Of a DNA stretch of 18,807 bases, positions 1-6,414 are shown piece by piece. Position 1 is the first letter of the stretch. Each line of letters opens with the position of its first letter. The position numbers were made by a program, and so were the translations under genes. The stretch comes from Gemmatimonadales bacterium. GTDB lineage: Bacteria; Gemmatimonadota; Gemmatimonadetes; Gemmatimonadales; GWC2-71-9. The notes beneath the pieces are model-generated. The model was not told the origin of the DNA, did not search any database, and saw only the letters and a program-made list of their open reading frames with translations. The DNA lies in assembly GCA_013812695.1 (NCBI GenBank), contig JACCSZ010000109.1, positions 1 to 18,807 on the forward strand, in the 5' to 3' direction.

Positions 1-380
1 ACGACCTCGCCGCCGTGGCGCCGCACGCCATCCACTTTCACCTGCGGCGTCGATTCGGGCATCACGACCACCGCCCGAAGGCCGAATCGCCGTGCCGCGA
101 AAGCGACCGCCTGGCCGTGATTGCCGCTCGAGGCGGTGACCACGCCGCCCGCGCCGCCCCGCGCGACGAGCCGCGCGATGGCGTGATAGGCGCCGCGGAT
201 CTTGAACGCGCCGACCGGCTGGAGCAGCTCGCACTTGAGGGCGACGGGCGCGCCGACCCGGGCGCTGAGATCGGGGGCGTCGAGCAGCGGCGTGCGCACC
301 GCGACGCCATCCAGCACGCGCGCCGCAGCTCGAAGCGTGTCGAGGGTGACGGCGGTTGTCCGGTCAGCGAGGATCGGCAT
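1..380 (-). CDS. Threonine/serine dehydratase, PLP-dependent (partial, N-terminal part)
   Basis: The first 126 residues of a fold-type II PLP enzyme are visible; the rest lies beyond the left edge. The PLP lysine is Lys60 in VGAFKIRGA, and the phosphate/substrate loop SSGNHGQAVA begins at Ser84. Both are signatures of the threonine dehydratase/serine racemase family, which converts L-threonine to 2-oxobutanoate or L-serine to pyruvate in the cytoplasm. The ATG at 380 lies 3 bp after the gyrA stop, so it is probably co-transcribed with gyrA. I see no clear ribosome binding site, so translation may depend on coupling. The missing C-terminus would show whether an ACT-type regulatory domain (biosynthetic IlvA) is present, so biosynthetic, catabolic (TdcB-like) and racemase roles cannot be separated and no symbol is given. 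Confidence 0.9.
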   Translation of the reverse strand, partial: MPILADRTTAVTLDTLRAAARVLDGVAVRTPLLDAPDLSARVGAPVALKCELLQPVGAFKIRGAYHAIARLVARGGAGGVVTASSGNHGQAVAFAARRFGLRAVVVMPESTPQVKVDGVRRHGGEV

Positions 381-383
381 CGG

Positions 384-2882
384 TCACTCGTCGGCGGCGG
401 CGGTCGGCGCCGCCTCACTGCCGCCGGCGGCCTCCTCCGTCCCGCCTTCGTCCTCCCGGACCACCCGGGCCACGTCGACCACCGTGTCGCCCGAGTCGAG
501 GTTCATCACCTTGACGCCCTGGGTGTTCCGGCCGATGACGCGGATGCCGTCCACCGGCACCCGGATGATCACGCCCTGGCGGGTGATCATCATCAGCTCG
601 TCTTCAGGAATGACTTCCTTGAGCGCCACGATCGACCCGGTCTTGTCGGTCCTCCTGAGGGTAATGATGCCCTTGCCCCCGCGTTTCTGCACGCGGTAGT
701 CCACGAGCTCGGAGCGCTTCCCGAAGCCTTTCTCGCTCACCACCAGCAGCGTCGCGTCGCGTCGGACCACGACCATGCCGATGACCGCGTCGCCCTTCTC
801 GAGCTCGACGCCCTTCACGCCCGTCGTGGCGCGCCCCATCTCGCGCACGTCGCCGTGGTGAAAGCGGATGCTCATGCCGTCCTTGGTGGCCAGGACGATG
901 TCGCTGTTGGCGTCGCAGACCTGCACGTCGATGAGCTCGTCGCCCTTGTCGATGTTGATGGCGCAGATGCCGTTGGTCCGCACGTTGCCGTACGCCGAGA
1001 GCAGCGTCTTCTTGACCGTGCCCTGCCGGGTGGCGAAGACCAGGCACCGGTCATCCGTGAACTCCCGCACCGGTACCAGCGAGGCGATCTGCTCGTTCGG
1101 CTTGATGGCGACGCAGCTGACCACCGGCTTGCCGCGCGCCGCGCGGCCGGCCTGCGGGATCTCGTGCACCTTGAGCCAGTAGAGCTGCCCGGTGTTCGTG
1201 AAGAAGAGCAGGTAGTCGTGCGTGCTGGCGATGAAGAGATGTTCTATCCAGTCGTCGGCTTTGAGGTCCTGGCCGTTGAGGCCCCGGCCTCCCCGCCGTT
1301 GCCGCTTGTAAGTCGTGACCGGGATGCGCTTGATGTACCCCGTCCGGGAGATGGTGATGACCATGTCCTCTTCGGCGATCAGGTCCTCGACCGAGAACTC
1401 GCCCTGGTCGCTCAGGATCTCGGTCCGGCGGTCGTCGCCGAACTGGTCCACGGTTTCGGTCATTTCCTGCTTGAGGATGCCCATCCGCTTGGGCTTGGAG
1501 GCCAGGATGCTCTTGAGGTCCTTGATCGTGGCCCGGACCTCTTTCAGCTCGGCGTCCAGCTTCTCGATCTCGAGCCCGGTGAGCTTGGCCAGCCGCATGT
1601 TGAGGATGGCGTCGGTCTGCTTCTCGCTCAGCCCGAACCGCTTCCGGAGCCGCGCATCGGCCTGCGGAGTGTCCGCCGAGCCGCGGATGATCTTGATGAC
1701 CTCGTCGATGTGGTCGACGGCGATCTTGAGACCCTCGAGAATGTGCTCCCGGGCCTCGGCGGTGGTCAGGTCGAACTGGGTCCGGCGGACGATGATCTCG
1801 TGCCGGTGCTCGATGTAGCGCTCGAGGAGCTCCTTCAGGTTCATGATCTTGGGGGCGCCCTTGTCGAGCGCCAGCATGATCACGCCGAAGGTGGACTGCA
1901 TGGAGGTGTGCTTGTAGAGCTGGTTCAGCACCACGTTGGGGATGGCGTCGCGCTTGAGCTCGACGACGACGCGCATGCCCTCCTTGTCGGACTCGTCGTT
2001 GACGCCGCTGATCCCTTCGATCCGCTTTTCCATCGCCAGCTCGGCGATGGCCTTGACCAGGTTTTCCTTGTTGACCTGGTACGGGATTTCGGTGACCACG
2101 ATCTGCGACCTGCCCGACGACTCCTTCTCCTCGATCTGGGCGCGGGCTCGCATGACGACCCGGCCGCGGCCGGTCTCGTAAGCCTCCTTGATCCCTTCGC
2201 GGCCGTAGATGTACGCGCCGGTGGGAAAATCGGGGCCCTTAATGACTTTCCGAAGCTCGGTAATGCTGGCCTCGGGGGTGTCGATCAGCAGCTCGATCGC
2301 CTTGGCCACCTCGCGCAGGTTGTGCGGCGGAATGTTGGTGGCCATGCCGACGGCGATGCCGGACGAGCCGTTCACCAGCAGGTTCGGGACCCTGGACGGC
2401 AGGACCGTCGGCTCCTGCAGCCGGTCGTCGAAGTTGGGTTGGAAAGCGACCGTGTTCTTGTCGATGTCCTCCAGCATGGCGATGGCGACGCGCGTCAGCC
2501 GGGACTCGGTGTAGCGGTAGGCCGCCGCCGGATCGCCGTCGACCGAGCCGAAGTTCCCCTGGCCATCCACCAGCGGATACCGGAGCGAGAACAACTGCAC
2601 CATGCGCACGAGGGCGTCGTACACGGACTGGTCGCCGTGCGGGTGATACTTGCCCAACACGTCCCCGACCACCGTCGCCGACTTCTTGTACGGCCGGCCG
2701 GGCACGAGGCCCAGCTCGTTCATGGCATAGAGGATCCGGCGATGCACCGGCTTGAGCCCATCCCGCACGTCCGGCAGCGCCCGGGAGACGATGACGCTCA
2801 TCGAGTAGTTGATGAACGACTGCTGCATCTCTTCTTCGATGAGCCGGGGTAGAATGCGTTCGCGCGAGTTGGGTGCGGTCAT
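384..2882 (-). CDS. gyrA: DNA gyrase subunit A
   Basis: Full-length (832 aa) breakage-reunion subunit of the type IIA topoisomerase that introduces negative supercoils together with GyrB. Visible landmarks are the winged-helix region with KYHPHGDQSVYD at residues 79-89, catalytic Arg123-Tyr124 in YRYTESRL, and the tower and coiled-coil region to about residue 490. A six-bladed C-terminal beta-pinwheel follows, opened by the GyrA box QRRGGRG at 528-534. The box marks this as gyrase rather than ParC. A second, looser box (QKRGGKG) lies at 732-738. The tail is acidic and Ala/Glu-rich, as in many gyrases. The position equivalent to E. coli Ser83 is Gln85, while the Asp87 equivalent (Asp89) is kept. 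The ATG at 2882 has no strong Shine-Dalgarno; a promoter candidate lies about 50 bp upstream. The dehydratase follows 3 bp downstream. Confidence 0.97.
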   Translation of the reverse strand: MTAPNSRERILPRLIEEEMQQSFINYSMSVIVSRALPDVRDGLKPVHRRILYAMNELGLVPGRPYKKSATVVGDVLGKYHPHGDQSVYDALVRMVQLFSLRYPLVDGQGNFGSVDGDPAAAYRYTESRLTRVAIAMLEDIDKNTVAFQPNFDDRLQEPTVLPSRVPNLLVNGSSGIAVGMATNIPPHNLREVAKAIELLIDTPEASITELRKVIKGPDFPTGAYIYGREGIKEAYETGRGRVVMRARAQIEEKESSGRSQIVVTEIPYQVNKENLVKAIAELAMEKRIEGISGVNDESDKEGMRVVVELKRDAIPNVVLNQLYKHTSMQSTFGVIMLALDKGAPKIMNLKELLERYIEHRHEIIVRRTQFDLTTAEAREHILEGLKIAVDHIDEVIKIIRGSADTPQADARLRKRFGLSEKQTDAILNMRLAKLTGLEIEKLDAELKEVRATIKDLKSILASKPKRMGILKQEMTETVDQFGDDRRTEILSDQGEFSVEDLIAEEDMVITISRTGYIKRIPVTTYKRQRRGGRGLNGQDLKADDWIEHLFIASTHDYLLFFTNTGQLYWLKVHEIPQAGRAARGKPVVSCVAIKPNEQIASLVPVREFTDDRCLVFATRQGTVKKTLLSAYGNVRTNGICAINIDKGDELIDVQVCDANSDIVLATKDGMSIRFHHGDVREMGRATTGVKGVELEKGDAVIGMVVVRRDATLLVVSEKGFGKRSELVDYRVQKRGGKGIITLRRTDKTGSIVALKEVIPEDELMMITRQGVIIRVPVDGIRVIGRNTQGVKVMNLDSGDTVVDVARVVREDEGGTEEAAGGSEAAPTAAADE

Positions 2883-2937
2883 GGCGGTCGCTGGCAGGGG
2901 AAATCGGATGGTCCCGGAGGGCGAGCCGGGGCCCCCA

Positions 2938-2967
2938 AATATATCCCGGAGCTAGCCGAGAACGCAA
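2938..2967 (-). promoter_or_regulatory. Candidate gyrA promoter
   Basis: On the minus strand a TATATT hexamer (2943-2938) follows TTGCGT (2967-2962) with an 18-bp spacer, about 55-60 bp before the gyrA ATG. It is the only AT-rich patch in this gap. A 12-bp perfect palindrome, AACGGCGCCGTT (2966-2977), sits against the -35 hexamer and could be an operator or chance in GC-rich DNA. The -35 match is only 3 of 6. Confidence 0.45.
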
Positions 2968-3021
2968 CGGCGCCGTTAGCCGGAAGTCAGCGGTGGGCAA
3001 TGGTTTATGGTGACGCCTGGG

Positions 3022-4701
3022 CTACTGCTGACAGGGAGCTTCCGGGTCCGGCTTCGGCTGGTCCACAACCACGCGATGGTCGAGGTCGGCGACCCGCCCC
3101 GCCAGCGCCGCGACGTAACGCACGACCGCGGCGAACTTGTCGAAGTCGAGATACTGCACCTCATCGGTGACCTGGTGGTAATCCCGGTGTGCGCCCGAGG
3201 TGAAGAACACGATCGGGATGCCGAAGCGCGCGTACATGGCGTGGTCGCTCCGGCAGTAGTACTGGTCGGGGTGGCCGTTGGCGTCGTAGGCGTCGTCGAA
3301 CCGCAGTCCGTATCGGCCGTCCGTGTTGACCTGCTCGACCAGATCGCCCAGCTCGGTCGAGAGCCGGCGGGAGCCGAGCACCTGGAGGTATCCGGGTCCG
3401 CCGCCGGACACGTCTCCGGCTCCGCCGCGACCGATCATGTCCACGTTGACCTGCGCCACGATCGAGTCTCGCGGGACGGTCGGATGGTCGGTGAACCAGC
3501 GACTTCCCTGCAGTCCCGACTCTTCGCCGCTATGCCACACGAAGACGACCGACCGCTTGGGCCGCATCCCGCCCCGCGCCAGGGATTCGGCGACCTCCAG
3601 CAGTCCCATCGATCCCGAGCCGTCGTCGTCGGCGCCATTTACGATCGAGTCCACGCGCGCGGGACGCATCCGGCGCAGGCTGTCGATTATCGATTGGATC
3701 CGGGCGGCCTCGTCCGCGGTCGGCGCACGCGGGGTGTCGTTCGCGCCTTGCGGCCGCATGACGGTGTTGTAGGCCCGCAGGCTGTCGTGGTCGACCGGCG
3801 CGACGATGCCGATGGCGTCGTTGTGCGCCCCCAGTGCCACGTACTGTCCGCGGAGCGCGGGATCGGCGCCATCGAGGATGCCGATGACGTTGGCGGCAGG
3901 GAGCACGGCGCGGTCGAATCGCACGTCGCCCTGGAGCGCCGGGCCGGTGTCGCCCGGGCGGAGCCCTTCGAGCGGCTTCCCAAAGAGCGCGGGGACAGCG
4001 GCGGTCAGGAGGAAGAGCATGCGCGGCTGGGTGACGCCAGGCGGTGGCTGGCTGTCCCCCTCGAGTTCGAGCTTCGGCGCCTTGAGCACCTCGGCGAGCT
4101 GCCCGAGAAGCGGATCGATCTGGGTGATGGCGATGCCGGCCACCAGTCCCAGCCTGCCGTTCGGGCTCAGATCCGGCGCGCCGATCGAGTTGCCGGTAGC
4201 CTCGCTCCGGAAAACCACCAGCTTGCCCTGGAGGGCCTCCCGCGAGGGCAGCGCGGCCGAGTCCGCCAGCGTACCGATATAGATCGCCGGCGCGCCGTCG
4301 ATCGGGCGCACGGGCACGGCGAAGCTGGGCTGGTACGGGAAGTAATCTCGGAACACCGCGAGCGCCGCCGAGCCTGCCTGGAGTGTGGCGTTCGCGGTAT
4401 CGACCGAGTAGCCGGCGAGCGGTAGCGGCTGGAGGTAGCCACCGTCATCCCCGCCCGGCCGAAGCCCCAGCCGCGCCAGCTCGGACGCGATATAGGCGTT
4501 GCCGCGGACGTTACCAGGCGTGCCGGCGCGGCGGCCCTGCATCGAATCGTCGGCGAAGATGGCGCTCCTGATCCGCAGGTCGGCCGGGGTGATAGCCGGG
4601 GTGGTGCCGCCGGTGGGCGCGGCTATGACCGCGGTGCGGGTGCCGCCGCAGGCGTATGCCGCGGGCAACAGCGTGAGCGCGAGTGTCCAGGATCTGCGCA
4701 T
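3022..4701 (-). CDS. M28-family zinc metallopeptidase, exported
   Basis: A 559-residue M28 (aminopeptidase Y/S-like) peptidase predicted to act in the periplasm or outside the cell. The N-terminus has a hydrophobic signal (residues 4-17) ending in AYAC, a loose lipobox, so it may be a lipoprotein. All co-catalytic zinc-site residues of the family are visible: His293 (GAHND), bridging Asp358 (NGADDDGSGS), catalytic Glu393 with ligand Glu394 (HSGEESG), Asp421 (NVDMIG) and His509 (DYHQVTDE). A PA-like insert is plausible at about 137-240. An unusually long stretch, about 60 residues, separates the first histidine from the bridging aspartate. The ATG at 4701 is supported by the signal peptide. 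The gene ends about 140 bp before gyrA and is probably a separate unit, perhaps read with the 55-aa ORF upstream. Family assignment is firm; the substrate is unknown. Confidence 0.93.
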   Translation of the reverse strand: MRRSWTLALTLLPAAYACGGTRTAVIAAPTGGTTPAITPADLRIRSAIFADDSMQGRRAGTPGNVRGNAYIASELARLGLRPGGDDGGYLQPLPLAGYSVDTANATLQAGSAALAVFRDYFPYQPSFAVPVRPIDGAPAIYIGTLADSAALPSREALQGKLVVFRSEATGNSIGAPDLSPNGRLGLVAGIAITQIDPLLGQLAEVLKAPKLELEGDSQPPPGVTQPRMLFLLTAAVPALFGKPLEGLRPGDTGPALQGDVRFDRAVLPAANVIGILDGADPALRGQYVALGAHNDAIGIVAPVDHDSLRAYNTVMRPQGANDTPRAPTADEAARIQSIIDSLRRMRPARVDSIVNGADDDGSGSMGLLEVAESLARGGMRPKRSVVFVWHSGEESGLQGSRWFTDHPTVPRDSIVAQVNVDMIGRGGAGDVSGGGPGYLQVLGSRRLSTELGDLVEQVNTDGRYGLRFDDAYDANGHPDQYYCRSDHAMYARFGIPIVFFTSGAHRDYHQVTDEVQYLDFDKFAAVVRYVAALAGRVADLDHRVVVDQPKPDPEAPCQQ

Positions 4702-4771
4702 GAATGGCCGCCGGAGTTGGGTAATGGGTGGGACCGTTGCCCTCCACTACCTCGGCCCGGCACAAAACGTT

Positions 4772-4939
4772 TCACGCGGCGCCGGCCTCCGCGACCCCGG
4801 CATCCCGCCGCAGCAGCACGGTGCCCGCGCCCAGCCTCAGCGCCGGCTCGCCGGCCGGCGCCACCACCCGGCCGATCGGGCGCTCGCCGTCGAACACGTC
4901 GTAGACCACTGGCGAGTCCTGCCTCGACAACTGTACCAT
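4772..4939 (-). CDS. 55-aa ORF resembling the last blade of a beta-propeller protein (possible remnant)
   Basis: A short ORF with an ATG at 4939 preceded by AAGGAG at good spacing (AAGGAGCAAGCGATG), one of the better ribosome binding sites in the window. Residues 2-45 resemble the C-terminal segment of the propeller lipoprotein at 9821-10921: VVYDVFD matches LTYDVFD there, followed by a positively charged strand, a P-x-G turn and a G-x-GTV strand. It has no signal peptide and no catalytic motif. The last ten residues are Ala/Gly-rich. It may be a truncated copy left by recombination near the adjacent palindromic repeat, or a real small protein. It ends 70 bp before the M28 peptidase start and reads in the same direction. 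The family link rests on a visual comparison only. Confidence 0.5.
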   Translation of the reverse strand: MVQLSRQDSPVVYDVFDGERPIGRVVAPAGEPALRLGAGTVLLRRDAGVAEAGAA

Positions 4940-4990
4940 CGCTTGCTCCTTGGTTGCTCGTGGTTGCTGAACCAGCTCGCGGCCTGTCGG

Positions 4991-5077
4991 CCTGTCATCC
5001 CGAGTGGAGCGAGGGATCTTGCGGGACCGAGTTCGAACCCCGGTGAGCAGATCCCTCGCTCCGCTCGGGATGACAGG
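4991..5077. repeat. 87-bp palindromic (REP/MITE-like) repeat
   Basis: Two 29-bp arms, 4991-5019 and 5049-5077, are inverted copies differing at one base (T5005 opposite G5063, still a G-U pair in a plus-strand transcript). The arm begins CCTGTCATCCCGAG and ends GAGGGATCT. The 29-nt interior is itself partly palindromic around TTCGAA at 5032-5037, so the whole element could fold into one long hairpin. It sits in the divergent gap between the 55-aa ORF and the sigma operon, and no transposase is present. Arms of this kind (TGTCATCCYGAGCGGAGCGAGGGATCT) are, from general knowledge, common dispersed repeats in several soil phyla. Short look-alikes of the arm start occur at 8686-8698. Confidence 0.85.
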
Positions 5078-5097
5078 GCTGCGGAGTCGGGCCAGCA

Positions 5098-5124
5098 AGG
5101 CTTACCTCGATCCAACGAGGCTTA
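5098..5124. promoter_or_regulatory. Possible operator: AGGCTTA direct repeats with internal hairpin
   Basis: AGGCTTA occurs at 5098-5104 and again at 5118-5124, 20 bp apart (about two helical turns). Between and overlapping them lies a short inverted repeat, CCTCG (5105-5109) and CGAGG (5116-5120). It lies about 40 bp before the sigma gene start, where an autoregulatory site would be expected. The function is a guess; no recognisable ECF-type -35/-10 was found. Confidence 0.2.
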
Positions 5125-5161
5125 GAGTCGGCGCCGCCGCCGAAGGTTGCGTCCGCGGCGC

Positions 5162-5773
5162 ATGTCCGCCACGCAACCCTTTCCGGACGGCCCGTGTCAG
5201 AGGGCCGTTCGACCTGGTAACCCTCACGCGCCGGAGCCCGTGGACGACCGTGACCTGATCGGACGAGTGCTGGCCGGCGACCCGCGTGCGGAGCGTGAGC
5301 TGTACGACGCGCACGTGGACCGCGTCTACCGCCTCGTCTATCGGATGGTGGACGACCCGCACCGGGCTCAGGATTTCACGCAGGAGGCGTTCATCCGTGG
5401 GTTCCGGCGGCTGGCCGACTTTCGCGGCGAGAGCGCGCTGTCGACCTGGCTGTGCGCCATCGCGGTCTCGGTCACATTGAACGGCCTGCGGACGCTCAAA
5501 CGGGCGAGGGAGCGCGAGGTGGGGCTGGAGGATGCGCCGGCGATCGGTGTCCGCACCGTCGAGGCCGATCCCGACCTGAAGGTTCGCCTGACTCACGCCA
5601 TCGACCGGCTGCCCAACGGCTATCGCACGGTGTTCGTGATGCACGACGTCGAGGGCTACACGCACGAGCAGATTGCCGCCACGCTGGGCGTGCAGCCCGG
5701 CACCTCGAAGGCCCAGTTGTTCCGTGCCCGCGCCCGCCTGCGCGAGGCGCTCGCCGACTTCGCGAGGGACTGA
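5162..5773 (+). CDS. ECF-family RNA polymerase sigma factor
   Basis: A 203-residue group IV sigma factor. Region 2 spans about 45-112, with the core-binding/-10 segment YRMVDDPHRAQDFTQEAF and a WLCAIAVSVTLNGLR helix. Region 4 spans about 143-199, with RLPNGYRTVFVMHDVEGYTH and the recognition helix QPGTSKAQLFRARARLR. There is no region 1 or 3, as expected for ECF members. The ATG at 5162 gives about 27 residues before region 2. A TTG at 5147 and a GTG at 5240 (just before DDRDLIGRVLAGD) are alternatives, and GTG 5240 would give the more usual ECF N-terminus. The next gene starts 5 bp after the stop and looks like its membrane-bound antagonist. It heads a four-gene operon and is probably autoregulated, but I could not identify its promoter. 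Confidence 0.93.
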   Translation: MSATQPFPDGPCQRAVRPGNPHAPEPVDDRDLIGRVLAGDPRAERELYDAHVDRVYRLVYRMVDDPHRAQDFTQEAFIRGFRRLADFRGESALSTWLCAIAVSVTLNGLRTLKRAREREVGLEDAPAIGVRTVEADPDLKVRLTHAIDRLPNGYRTVFVMHDVEGYTHEQIAATLGVQPGTSKAQLFRARARLREALADFARD

Positions 5774-5778
5774 CCCCG

Positions 5779-6414
5779 ATGGACGACGAACCGTTCGACG
5801 AAACCCTGCAGTCCGCGGCTCGCGCCTACCACACGCCCCCGGAGCCTCCGCGCGAGGAGATGTGGCGCGCCATCGAGGCCCAACGCCGCGTGGACCGCGT
5901 CCGCGGGACCGTCATGCGCCGCTGGATCCCGTGGTCGATGGCCGCGGCCGCCGTCCTCGCGCTCGGCGTCGGCATCGGCCGCGTGTCGGTCCCTGACTCG
6001 CCACCGGGTTCGGCGGCACCGGTGCGCGTCACCGGGGCAGCGCCGGCGCCGCGCGTCAACGAGACCGCCTATCGTCTGGCCACCGTCGAGCACCTGGGGC
6101 AGTCGGAGGCATTTCTCACGCTGTTCCGCGCCTCGCTCCGGCAAGGCGCCCAGGAGCGGCTCGCGTCGGGAACCGCGCGGCACCTGCTGGCCACGAACCG
6201 GCTGCTGCTCGACTCGCCGGCGGCGCAGGACTGGAGGACGCGCGTCCTGCTCGAGGATCTCGAGCTGGTGCTCGCCGAGATCGCCCAACTGTCCCCCGAA
6301 GCCTCGGCGGGCGATCGCGCAATGATTCGCGATGGCATGGAGCACGGTGCCGTGCTTCCCCGGCTCCGGACGGTCGTGCCGGCTGGCACGACCCCAACAC
6401 GAGGTGACCTGTGA
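5779..6414 (+). CDS. Single-pass membrane protein, probable anti-sigma factor
   Basis: A 211-residue protein encoded 5 bp after the ECF sigma gene. The layout is a cytoplasmic N-domain of about 49 residues, a single transmembrane helix at about 50-68 (IPWSMAAAAVLALGVGIG) preceded by arginines, a Pro/Ala linker, and an extracytoplasmic helical domain at about 96-200 (HLLATNRLLLDSPAAQD, LLEDLELVLAEIAQL). Position and topology are those of anti-sigma factors. However, there is no HxxxCxxC zinc motif, and the protein has no cysteine at all, so it is not a classic ZAS-domain protein. Its stop overlaps the GTG of the next gene (GTGA), implying translational coupling. The anti-sigma role is inferred from context; a membrane-anchored scaffold of other function is possible. 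Confidence 0.7.
   Translation: MDDEPFDETLQSAARAYHTPPEPPREEMWRAIEAQRRVDRVRGTVMRRWIPWSMAAAAVLALGVGIGRVSVPDSPPGSAAPVRVTGAAPAPRVNETAYRLATVEHLGQSEAFLTLFRASLRQGAQERLASGTARHLLATNRLLLDSPAAQDWRTRVLLEDLELVLAEIAQLSPEASAGDRAMIRDGMEHGAVLPRLRTVVPAGTTPTRGDL

Noticed and set aside
15..2852. A 945-codon open frame on the plus strand opposite gyrA
   Set aside because: It is antisense to an unmistakable gyrA, is His/Asp/Leu-rich with no domain, and is an expected by-product of high GC content.
5022..5048. A GTTCGAA motif like a tRNA T-arm
   Set aside because: The conserved C after the loop and a 5-bp stem are missing, and no acceptor, D or anticodon arms surround it; it is the centre of the palindromic repeat.
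4942..5098. Extension of the 55-aa ORF upstream through the palindrome
   Set aside because: The added residues are just the translated palindromic repeat; the ATG at 4939 has the ribosome binding site and the blade homology starts there.
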